The notes under the pieces were generated by a model, which was not told the origin of the DNA, did no database searches, and saw only the letters and a program-made list of their open reading frames with translations. DNA of 52,197 nucleotides, taken from positions 1 to 52,197 of the forward strand of contig NZ_JAIUZY010000018.1 of assembly GCF_020171625.1 (NCBI RefSeq). The letters are read 5' to 3'. A program made the position numbers and the translations under genes. Origin of the DNA: Salipiger bermudensis. Lineage in GTDB: Bacteria; Pseudomonadota; Alphaproteobacteria; Rhodobacterales; Rhodobacteraceae. The first letter of the stretch is position 1; each line of letters opens with the position of its first letter. This document shows positions 20,845 to 28,373 of the stretch, piece by piece.

Positions 20845-21587
20845 AACCCATCACCATCGACAGGCTCGCGATCAGCTTCGGACCGGTCCGGGTGCTGCAC
20901 GATGTCAGTTTCGACGTGGCCGCGGGCGAGTGCTTCGGGCTCGTGGGGGAATCCGGCTCGGGCAAATCGACGATCCTGCGCTGCGCCTCGATGCTGACCG
21001 ATATCTGGGAGGGCAGGGTGCGCATCGAAGGTCAGGATGTGCGCAAGATGCCGGTGGCCGAGCGCTGCCGCACGGTGCAGATGGTCTTCCAGGATCCCTA
21101 CGGCTCGCTGCACCCGCGCCACTCGATCCGCACCGCGCTGGACGAGGGCCTCCGGATCAATGGCTTCGACGACCGCGAGGCGCGACTGGCGCAGGCGATG
21201 CGCGACGTGGGTCTGCCGGTCGAGTTCCTCGACCGCTACCCACACCAGCTTTCGGGTGGTCAACGCCAGCGTGTCGCCATCGCCCGGGCGCTGATCCTTG
21301 AACCGGATGTGCTGTTCCTCGACGAGCCGACCTCGGCGCTCGACGTCTCGGTGCAGGCGGAGGTGCTGAACTTGCTGGTGCGGCTGCAACAGGAGAAGGG
21401 CTTCACCTACCTCATGGTGAGCCACGATCTCGCGGTGGTCGATCATATGTGTGACCGCTTCGCCATCATGCAGCACGGGCGCATCGTCGAAGTGCTTGAC
21501 CGCGCGGCGATCACCGGCGGCGGGGCGACGCAGCCCTACGCCAAGCAGCTCATCGACGCGAGCCTCGAGTATGAAAGCGCGATCTGA
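20841..21587 (+). CDS. Dpp/Opp-type ABC transporter ATPase (DppF family)
   Basis: A 248-residue ATPase with Walker A GESGSGKST, FQDPYGSLHPRHSI at the Q-loop, [30 protein letters not shown] and SHDLAVVDHM. It is shorter than many DppF proteins but all nucleotide-binding motifs are present. It begins inside the stop of the preceding ATPase gene and its own 3' end overlaps the hydrolase start by 17 bases. Confidence 0.88.
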   Translation: MKPITIDRLAISFGPVRVLHDVSFDVAAGECFGLVGESGSGKSTILRCASMLTDIWEGRVRIEGQDVRKMPVAERCRTVQMVFQDPYGSLHPRHSIRTALDEGLRINGFDDREARLAQAMRDVGLPVEFLDRYPHQLSGGQRQRVAIARALILEPDVLFLDEPTSALDVSVQAEVLNLLVRLQQEKGFTYLMVSHDLAVVDHMCDRFAIMQHGRIVEVLDRAAITGGGATQPYAKQLIDASLEYESAI

Positions 21588-22578
21588 ACCACCCTTGCTG
21601 CCGGCGTTCCTCGAGCGCCGGCGGCAGGATCTGCCGATGTCCCTGGCCTTCGCCGCCGCGCGAGGGCCCTTTCGCGTCTGGCAGGAGCGGCTGGGTACGC
21701 TGTGGCGCGCGGAACTGCCCGAGTGCGATGCGCCCGCCGAGGGGCTGTGCGATGGGGAGAGCGTGACGCTTGCGTTTGCCACCGGTGCGAAGGCCGCAGG
21801 GGTGTTTCTGCGGCCCTCGGGTCCGGGTCCGCATCCGGCGGTCCTGCTTCTGCACGAGCATGGCGGCAGCTTCGATTGCGGCTGGGAGAAGATGGTCGAC
21901 CTGCCAGCCTCGCAGAAGACGCGTGGGCGTCTCTACGAGGGGCGCGCGCCGGCGCAGGCGCTTCTCGAGGCCGGTTTCGCGGTGCTCTGCCTCGACGCTC
22001 CGGGCTGGGGCCAGCGCTGGCAGGGCGGGGCGGAGGCGCAGCAGGCGCTGGCGGCCAACGCCATGGGCCTCGGCTGGTCACTTGCGGGCCTTGTCGCGGC
22101 CGAGGACGTTCAGGCGGCGCTCTGGCTGGCACGACAGCCCGGCATCGATGCCGCTCGGATCGGCGCCTTCGGGTTCTCGTGGGGTGGATTCCGGGCGTGG
22201 CAGGTGGCGGCGCTCTGCGGCTTGGTCAAGGCGCATGCGAGCCTGTCATGGATGGCCTGCAGGGCCGATCTCATGCGCCCCGGAGCGCCGCTCTTGCGTG
22301 GGCAGTCGGCCTTCTGGATGCTGCATCCCGGCCTTGCTCATCAGGCTGATTTCCCCGACCTCGCAGGGCTTTGCGGGGCAAAGCCACAGTTCTATCGCTC
22401 CGGGCGCGGCGATCGGCACATGCCGGAGGGCAGCGTGGTGCGGGCGTGGGAGACGCTTTCGGCCATTGCCGCCGCAGCCGGCGCGCCGCAGCCCGACACC
22501 GGTTTTCACGATCATGCCCATACCTGCCCCTCGGAGACGCTTGACGAGGCGGTGGCGTTCCTGTCCCGTCAGCTCTGA
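21571..22578 (+). CDS. Alpha/beta hydrolase (dienelactone-hydrolase / acetyl-esterase-like)
   Basis: A 335-residue alpha/beta hydrolase. The oxyanion-hole region LLLHEHGGSFDCG is near residue 95. The nucleophile elbow is GFSWGGF near 200, and a histidine in the DHAHTCP segment near the C-terminus could complete the triad. There is no signal peptide, so it is cytoplasmic. ATG at 21571 lies inside the end of the dppF-like gene, so the hydrolase belongs to the transporter operon. A role removing an ester (for example acetyl or methyl) from the imported sugar acid is inferred from position only. Confidence 0.75.
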   Translation: MKARSEPPLLPAFLERRRQDLPMSLAFAAARGPFRVWQERLGTLWRAELPECDAPAEGLCDGESVTLAFATGAKAAGVFLRPSGPGPHPAVLLLHEHGGSFDCGWEKMVDLPASQKTRGRLYEGRAPAQALLEAGFAVLCLDAPGWGQRWQGGAEAQQALAANAMGLGWSLAGLVAAEDVQAALWLARQPGIDAARIGAFGFSWGGFRAWQVAALCGLVKAHASLSWMACRADLMRPGAPLLRGQSAFWMLHPGLAHQADFPDLAGLCGAKPQFYRSGRGDRHMPEGSVVRAWETLSAIAAAAGAPQPDTGFHDHAHTCPSETLDEAVAFLSRQL

Positions 22579-22620
22579 GCCTCCGGGAGACCGGAAGCCG
22601 CAACCCGAACATGGCAAAAC

Positions 22621-22649
22621 GAAAGGCGCGGGACTGGCCCGCGCCTTTC
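22621..22649. terminator. Bidirectional terminator between convergent operons
   Basis: GAAAGGCGCGGG (22621-22632) and CCCGCGCCTTTC (22638-22649) form a perfect 12-bp stem with a 5-base loop. The A/T ends give short U-tracts in both directions. It lies between the hydrolase gene and the solute-binding-protein gene. Confidence 0.8.
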
Positions 22650-22670
22650 AGCGTCAGCGAGGTGCCGACG

Positions 22671-24263
22671 TCAGGGAGTCTTTGTGACGTCTTCGAAGCG
22701 GGTCACCCACGGGTCGACCACGATGCCCTCGATCCCGTCCTGATACGCGGCGGTGACGACGCGCTCGGAGAAAGGCTGAATCGAGGGTACGACCTCGTCG
22801 ATGGTCTGCTGGATCTCCTTGTAGAGCTCGATCTGCCGGTCGCCGTCGGCCTCGACAAGCGCGGCCTCGATCTGCTGGTTCAGCCCTTCGTCGTAGAACG
22901 AGGTGCGCCAGCCCTGGTAGTTGGTCAGCCCCGCCGCGTCGGAGTTGTCGGGGTTGTAGATCAGCGCCCGCAGGTTGCTGTCCGGATGCGGCTGTTGGCC
23001 GCCACCGCCACGCCCGACGAGCAGCTCGAAATTGCGCTCGCGCATGGCGCCGTAGATCTGCCCGCCGTCGCCGGTGATGATCTCGGCATTGATCCCGGCC
23101 TGCGCCAGCGTGCCCTGGATCGCGGTGGCGCTGTCGAGGAACTGCTGGGTCGAGATCACCCGGATCGAGGTGTCGAACCCATCTGGGTAACCGGCTTCGG
23201 CAAGCAACGCCTTGGCCTTCTCGACGTCCAGCGCATAGCCCGGATCGGGCAGCAGGCCGAAGGCGCCGGAATTGATCGGGCGCTGCTTCTTCACGCCGAA
23301 GAAGGGCATGATTGCGCCGTTGATGCCGTCATAGTCGATCAGGTACCGCAGCGCCTCGCGCACCTTGGGGTCGGCGTATTTCTCGTCCTTTGCAGACGCG
23401 GCGAGGTAGTAGAACCCGGCCGAGGGCACGGTCTCGACGGTAATGTCCTCGTTGGCCTCGAGCGCCTTCAGATCCGGCGCAGCGAGCGAGAAGCCCACGT
23501 CGATATCGCCCTGCTCGAGTCCCAGACGTTGAGACTGGCTTTCGGGCAGGTGACGCATGAGCACGCGCGTCATCGCGGGGGCGTCATCCCAGAACTGCTC
23601 GTTGCGGGTCAGGATGACGTATTCGTTGGGCTGCCAGCGGGTCAACTCGAACGCGCCGGAGCCCGCGGCGTTGTTGGTGAGCCAGGCCTGCCCCCAGTCG
23701 CCGTTCTGCTCATGCTCCTTGACCATTTCGCTGTCGAGGATCGAGCCGCGCCCGGCCTCGGCGAGGTTCATCATGATCAGTTTGGGATCGTCCGGCTGCG
23801 GCAGGGTGAGAACGAAGGTTTTGTCATCCTCGGCGACGAAGTAGGTGTCGATGTCCTCGGTGACGAAGCCGCGCGATTTCAGCGCCGAGGCCTGCGCGAG
23901 GTTCAGCGTCAGGAGGCGCTTGAGGCTGTATTCCACGTCATACGCGGTGACCGGGTTGCCCGAGGCGAAGACGGCGTCGTCGCGCAGGGTAAAGGTTACG
24001 GACATGTTGTCGTCCGAGATCTCCCAGCTTTCCGCCAGTCGTGGCTCGAGCACGCGGGTCTCGGGGTTGAGATCGACGAGCGCGTCGTAGACGTTGTTCA
24101 GGATCTGGACGGCCTCGCCTCCCGTGATGGCCGCCGGGTCCATGGTCAGGACGTTGTTCATGTTGAACGCCACGATCAGCTGATCCTCGGGCGTTTCGGC
24201 CAGCACGGGGCTGGCCCCGGCCATCAGCACCGCCATCGCGGCGCTTGCAAGCAGATGTCTCAT
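22671..24263 (-). CDS. ABC transporter solute-binding protein, family 5 (DppA/OppA type)
   Basis: A 530-residue periplasmic protein with a signal peptide of about 22 residues ending SPVLAE. Family-5 features are NNVLTMDPAAITGGEA near residue 37, FTLRDDAVFASGNPVTAYDVEYSLKR around 100, and a long Dpp-type C-terminal lobe. It is transcribed with the enolase-type dehydratase 42 bases upstream, and faces the dppBCDF-like operon, whose binding protein it most likely is. Family-5 receptors can carry sugars and sugar acids as well as peptides; the ligand is not known. Confidence 0.85.
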   Translation of the reverse strand: MRHLLASAAMAVLMAGASPVLAETPEDQLIVAFNMNNVLTMDPAAITGGEAVQILNNVYDALVDLNPETRVLEPRLAESWEISDDNMSVTFTLRDDAVFASGNPVTAYDVEYSLKRLLTLNLAQASALKSRGFVTEDIDTYFVAEDDKTFVLTLPQPDDPKLIMMNLAEAGRGSILDSEMVKEHEQNGDWGQAWLTNNAAGSGAFELTRWQPNEYVILTRNEQFWDDAPAMTRVLMRHLPESQSQRLGLEQGDIDVGFSLAAPDLKALEANEDITVETVPSAGFYYLAASAKDEKYADPKVREALRYLIDYDGINGAIMPFFGVKKQRPINSGAFGLLPDPGYALDVEKAKALLAEAGYPDGFDTSIRVISTQQFLDSATAIQGTLAQAGINAEIITGDGGQIYGAMRERNFELLVGRGGGGQQPHPDSNLRALIYNPDNSDAAGLTNYQGWRTSFYDEGLNQQIEAALVEADGDRQIELYKEIQQTIDEVVPSIQPFSERVVTAAYQDGIEGIVVDPWVTRFEDVTKTP

Positions 24264-24305
24264 GTCTCCTCCCTCAGGTTTCGTGACATCGCGATGCGCG
24301 CGGCC

Positions 24306-25454
24306 TCAGGCCACGCGGTTGTTCTCGATATGGTCAAAATCGATGTCCTCGCCCAGACCGGGGCGGTCGGGCAGATGGACATAGCCATCCTCATCCATCG
24401 GGTCGGACAGCGATTTCAGGTAGTCGAACCCGTCATCGTATTCGAGGAACGGGTGCAGCAGGCCGCGCTCGTACCAGCGGCAATTGCGCACCGCGGCGAC
24501 CACGTGAAGGTTCATCGCGGTGTTGCCGTGGACCTCGCAGTGCATCCCGAACGTCTCGGCCATGTGCAGGGTCTTGAGTGCGGGCGTGATGCCGCCCACG
24601 TCGTTGACCCCGGTGCGCAGGATGTCGCAGGCCTCGGCCTTGACCCATTCGGCGCGCTGCCAGTGCTTGCCGGCGGCGCTTTCGGGGCCGAGCACCGGAA
24701 TGTCGAGCTGATCTGCCAGCCACTTGTAGGACGACATCGATTGCTCGTCCATCGGCTCTTCGATCCAGTCGAAGCCGAGCTTTTCCAGCCCGCGGCCCAG
24801 CTCCAGCGCGTCGGTGCGCGAATACCAGTGGAAGGCGTCGATCATCAGGCGGATGTCCGGCCCCACCGCCTCGCGCACGGCGGCGCAGGCCTTGAGGTCC
24901 ATCTTCACGTCCGGCGACCAGCTCACCGGCGGCATCCAGGTGTGCAGCTTGATGCCCTTGTAGCCGCGCGCCACGAGCTTTTCTGCAAAGCGGCCGTAGT
25001 CCTCCGGCGTGGCAAGTCCGCCCTCGATCTCGTCGCCGCACATGGTCGAGCCGTAGGCCAGCACCTTGTCGCGATAGCCGCCGATCAGCTTGTAGACCGG
25101 CTGGCCTAGCGTGCGCCCGGCCAGATCCCAAAGCGCGCAATCGACCACCGCCAGCGTGCGGTCGGTCAGCTGCGCCGCCGAGCCGCGCTGCCAGTGGGCC
25201 AGATCCTGCCAAAGCCGCTCGCGGTCGCGGTGGTCTTGACCGATGAGCACCTTGCGGACGTATTTGTCGAGCACATGCGGACGCATCACCTCGGGTGGGG
25301 CAAAGCTGTGGCCCTCGTGGCCGTCCTCGGTGCGGATCGTCAGGATGCCCTGATGCACCTCGTGCTCGGGGCCCGGATGGGCGTGGCCAGCGCTGTCGGA
25401 ATGGCGTCGCGTCTTGTGCCGGAACACCCGCGCGGTGACGTCGGTGATGATCAC
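24306..25454 (-). CDS. Enolase-superfamily acid-sugar dehydratase, MR subgroup, atypical active site
   Basis: A 382-residue mandelate-racemase-subgroup protein. Metal ligands are visible: Asp206 (MIDAFHWYS), Glu232 (DWIEEP) and Glu258 (LGPESAAG), with His309 (EVHGNT) in the usual base position. The second-strand motif is Lys169-Leu-His171 instead of Lys-x-Lys. In the strand that normally supplies the Asp partner of the His base (usually QPD), I read RTG, with Gly282 at that position. It should dehydrate an aldonate or aldarate, but the substrate is unknown. It heads an operon with the family-5 binding protein, under tandem TGTNNNACA sites. Confidence 0.78.
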   Translation of the reverse strand: MIITDVTARVFRHKTRRHSDSAGHAHPGPEHEVHQGILTIRTEDGHEGHSFAPPEVMRPHVLDKYVRKVLIGQDHRDRERLWQDLAHWQRGSAAQLTDRTLAVVDCALWDLAGRTLGQPVYKLIGGYRDKVLAYGSTMCGDEIEGGLATPEDYGRFAEKLVARGYKGIKLHTWMPPVSWSPDVKMDLKACAAVREAVGPDIRLMIDAFHWYSRTDALELGRGLEKLGFDWIEEPMDEQSMSSYKWLADQLDIPVLGPESAAGKHWQRAEWVKAEACDILRTGVNDVGGITPALKTLHMAETFGMHCEVHGNTAMNLHVVAAVRNCRWYERGLLHPFLEYDDGFDYLKSLSDPMDEDGYVHLPDRPGLGEDIDFDHIENNRVA

Positions 25455-25506
25455 GTGTTGGTCCTCCCGTGCCGCAAGCGCCGAGGCGGTTGCGGGTCTT
25501 CAATTC

Positions 25507-25546
25507 TGTATGACAAGTTGTATTACAGATTATTTGGCGCGGTCAA
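25507..25546 (-). promoter_or_regulatory. Promoter and tandem GntR operators of the enolase operon
   Basis: On the minus strand TTGACC (25541-25546) precedes ATACAA (25518-25523) by 17 bases. TGTATTACA at 25519-25527 and TGTATGACA at 25507-25515 both fit TGTNNNACA exactly. They are centred 12 bases apart, close to one helical turn. Confidence 0.6.
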
Positions 25547-25628
25547 TACAGGATTGCGTGTGCATCGGGCGAATTCCACCAAGCACGGGGCTGGACGGCG
25601 CGCCGCGCTTTCCGGTAGCTTTTAGATC

Positions 25629-25637
25629 TGTGTAACA
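25629..25637 (+). promoter_or_regulatory. GntR-type operator upstream of the second gntR gene
   Basis: TGTGTAACA fits TGTNNNACA exactly and is flanked as CTGTGTAACAG, a near-perfect 11-base palindrome. It lies 19 bases before the GTG start of the regulator, consistent with autorepression. Confidence 0.5.
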
Positions 25638-25656
25638 GAAAGAAGGGCCGTGCAGC

Positions 25657-26409
25657 GTGTCCAAGACAGGTCCAGCCGAGATGACGGCCCCGATCGCAGA
25701 GGCGCCTCCCGCCCGCACCCGCGTCGCGGTGATCGCCGACGAACTGCGGGAGGTCATCGTCAAGGGTGAGTTCGCGCCGGGCGACCGTCTGCCCAGCGAA
25801 TCGGAGCTCACGCGCCGGCATTCCGTCAGCCGCACCGTCGTGCGAGAGGTCTTCGCGCAGCTGCGCTCGGAGGGGCTGATCGAGGCCCGCAAGGGATCGG
25901 GGGTCTATGTGCTCGACCCGTCGAAGGCGAAACGGCACCCGTTCTCGGATCTCGACACCGAGCGGCTGTCTGGCGTGATCGAGCTTTTCGAGCTGCGCTC
26001 CGCCTTCGAGATCCGCTCGGCGGCGCTGGCCGCGACCCGGCGCTCGGGCGCGCAGATCGACAAGATCGTCAAGGCTCAGGGCGAGGTGGCCAAGTGCTTC
26101 GAGACCGGCACCTCGACCCGGGAGGCGGATTTCGCCTTTCACTACGCCATCGCCGAGGCCTCGCAGAACAAACGCTTTCCGGAGTTCCTTTCGCTGATCC
26201 GGCCGGGGCTGGTGCCCCGAGTCGAGCTCGAACCGCGGCGCGGGCCGCCGCGCCCATATGTGCCGAACCCGGAACTGGTGAAGGAGCACGATCGGATCAT
26301 CGATGCGATCATCGTCGGCGACGCCGACGCAGCAGAGCAAGCGATGAAGGCGCATCTCGAAGGCAGTCTCGAGCGGTACCGCGACCTTCTGAGGCGCAAC
26401 GTCCGCTAG
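25657..26409 (+). CDS. GntR-family regulator, FadR/FCD subfamily (second copy)
   Basis: A 250-residue regulator with a winged helix at about residues 25-90 (RLPSESELTRRHSVSRTVVR, LIEARKGSGVYVLDP) and an FCD domain after residue 105 (DFAFHYAIAEASQNKRF). GTG at 25657 has AGAAGG nine bases upstream; ATG 25681 is an alternative. It is divergent from the enolase / binding-protein operon and probably represses it until a sugar-acid effector binds. Its recognition region differs little from that of the regulator at 17105-17872. Confidence 0.85.
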   Translation: MSKTGPAEMTAPIAEAPPARTRVAVIADELREVIVKGEFAPGDRLPSESELTRRHSVSRTVVREVFAQLRSEGLIEARKGSGVYVLDPSKAKRHPFSDLDTERLSGVIELFELRSAFEIRSAALAATRRSGAQIDKIVKAQGEVAKCFETGTSTREADFAFHYAIAEASQNKRFPEFLSLIRPGLVPRVELEPRRGPPRPYVPNPELVKEHDRIIDAIIVGDADAAEQAMKAHLEGSLERYRDLLRRNVR

Positions 26410-26601
26410 ACAGACAGGAGATTCGCGTCCAGCGCATCTGTTTCGGCAAGCGCCTTGGCGTAGTCCGCTCGAGATGTGGCAGACGCCAAAAGCCAGAGCG
26501 GCGTGCGCCATCGCGGCCCATGGCCGGGGTCAGCCGCACGCCGCTAGATCGGGTAGCATCCGTCAATGTGGTGTAATTTCTCAGATGGCCTGAGGTCATG
26601 A

Positions 26602-26895
26602 TCAGGCGGCTTTCGTGGTAATGCTGAGAATGGGGTCGATCTCCTCCTTGTCGATCTGGGCGAAGGCTTCGACCATCATGTAGCGGCTGGCGGTCTGCCA
26701 TTCGTCGTTCTGCTCAAACAGCACGGCGCCGATCAGGCGCATGATGGAGGCCTCGTTGGGGAAGATGCCCACGACGTCGGCGCGGCGTTTCACCTCCTTG
26801 TTCAGGCGTTCGATCCGGTTCGTGGGGTGCAGCTTGGTGCGGTTCAGGCGGGGGAAGGACATGTAGGCCAGCACATTGTGCTCGCTGGTTTCCAT
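26602..26895 (-). pseudogene. IS256-family transposase, C-terminal remnant
   Basis: About 97 codons of the C-terminal part of a mutator-type transposase: EHNVLAYMSFPR, then NRIERLNKEVKRRADVVGIF with PNEASIMRLIGAVL following, then ISITTKAA-like C-terminus. The N-terminal catalytic part is missing. Homology ends near 26895, where sequence of a different transposase begins in the other orientation. It is not functional. Confidence 0.8.
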
Positions 26896-27143
26896 GAGCC
26901 TACGCGGCAATTGCCACGACAACGCCGTTGCCGAGAGCTTCTTCAACCTCCGCAAGCGCGAGAGGATCAGGCGCCGCACCTACCGGACCCGCCAAGAAGC
27001 GCGTCGCGACGTGGTCGAACTACATCGAGATGTTCTACAACCCAAAGCGCAAGCACGCGCGAAACGGAATGCTGTCGTCTGTCGAGTTCGAGAGGCAGCA
27101 GAAACTGAGACATGAGGGCGTCTAAGAAACTCGGGGCTATTCA
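26891..27143 (+). pseudogene. IS3-family transposase (orfB) C-terminal remnant with frameshift
   Basis: SMSLRGNCHDNAVAESFFN begins at 26891, the conserved segment around the third catalytic region of IS3 transposases. After ARRDVV the reading frame shifts and continues as YIEMFYNPKRKHARNGMLS to a stop at 27125. TCTAAGAAACTCGGGGC to TTCA at 27143 looks like the right terminal repeat. Everything upstream of the fragment is lost. Confidence 0.75.
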
Positions 27144-27493
27144 TCGGACGCACCACGGCCTCCGCAACGGCCTCGGCGTCATTTGCATCGTTTTCTGCCG
27201 CTTCACAAAGGGCTTCACGTAGATCGGCGGGATGAGCCGCACTTCGTGGCCGCGTTTCATGAACTCCCGGCCCCAATAGTGCGACGAAGCGCAAGCCTCC
27301 ATGGCGACGAGGCAGGGCGGGTGGTCAGCCATGAACCGGGTTAGCTGGGCCCGCGAGAGCTTCTTGCGGAATACGGGCCGTCCTGACGCTGCCGCGCCGT
27401 GAAGCTGAAAGACCGACTTTGCCAAGTCGATGCCGATGCCTGTACCTCTTCCACGGATACCTCCTCCATGCTGGTGCGTTTCAACATCACCAT
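27144..27493 (-). pseudogene. IS110-family transposase, N-terminal remnant with frameshifts
   Basis: On the minus strand a start at 27493 (MVMLKRTSMEEV) shifts frame into TGIGIDLAKSVFQLHG and then MEACASSHYWGREFMKRG and PPIYVKPFVKRQK. These are the DEDD domain of IS110 transposases. A second frameshift leads into NDANDAEAVAEAVVRPM, which stops abruptly at the IS3 remnant. The C-terminal serine domain is absent. Confidence 0.75.
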
Positions 27494-27539
27494 CTTGGCA
27501 CATCGCGATGCCGTTGCGGGGTGAGGTATCCACACCATC

Positions 27540-28118
27540 AGTGCCCGAATTCCCTGCGGTGCGCCACGTCGTCGGGGCGGAACAGGATACTGACATCATG
27601 GTCGAATTTTGGCGCTCGGCGCTTGCGGGCGCGACGCTGACGGCGGGCCTTGCGGTGCTCGGGCAGATACCACCAAAACTCCTGCGCCATGCCTTCGTTC
27701 GAATAGATGTAGCGGTAGATCGTCTCTTGGCAGACCCGGAGCTTTGCACCTTCGTGGATCAATCGGTTGCCGATCTGCTCAGGCGTCCCGTCGACCGGCA
27801 GGCGCATGCGCAGCATGCTGCCGAGAGGGGGCCGTTCTTGATCCGCTCGACGACCTGATTTCGTAGCTGCGGATGCCGGATCAGCTTGCGCTGCCAAACA
27901 CGCCGATTGGCGGCTTTCTGATGCGCGGCGGCGCCGTAGTAGCCGTCATAACCCGGCAAACACTCATCGCTGTACCAGTTCCGCTTGATCTTGCGACAGA
28001 TCGTGGCTTTCGAGCGCTGCAACACGCGCGCCATCTCCCGGACAGGGGCCTTTGCCAGTTTCCAGCGTTCGATCTGGACACGTTCATTGACGCTCAGTTG
28101 CGCGTATACCGCTCCCAT
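27540..28118 (-). pseudogene. IS30-family transposase, N-terminal remnant with frameshift
   Basis: The start at 28118 (MGAVYAQLSVNERVQIERWK) and the helix-turn-helix region REMARVLQRSKATICRKIKR are typical of IS30. Around 27845 the frame shifts, continuing as GTPEQIGNRLIHEGAKLRVC and QETIYRYIYSNEGMAQEFWW. It ends near 27540, before the catalytic core, where the IS110 remnant region begins. Confidence 0.75.
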
Positions 28119-28271
28119 GGCAGACTGTCTCCATTAGATAATCAACTGTTTTCTAACGGAAGTCGCACTTGATGGTAGCGCGCACCCCCTGTGGGCCGTT
28201 ATCGGCGCGCGCCCGGCCACACGGTCCTGCTCTCTGCGCAAGACTGGCACCTCTGCAACATCTGCGTCAAA

Positions 28272-28299
28272 GTCATAACATGCAATTGCATGTTATGAC
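28272..28299. promoter_or_regulatory. 28-bp perfect palindrome upstream of the TonB receptor gene
   Basis: GTCATAACATGCAA is followed at once by its exact reverse complement, giving a gapless 28-bp palindrome. It ends 74 bases before the receptor start. The dyad form suits a dimeric repressor; the MarR protein encoded just beyond the receptor is the obvious candidate. Binding is inferred. Confidence 0.6.
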
Positions 28300-28373
28300 G
28301 GGATCGACTAACCCCTCCCTCAGCCAGGCCCTGCCAAGCGAACCTTTGGGGATCAGTGAAGGGAACAGGGACT

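Noticed and set aside
22611-25109. 832-codon open frame on the plus strand opposite the binding protein and enolase
   Set aside because: Same reason; both minus-strand genes show full family motifs.
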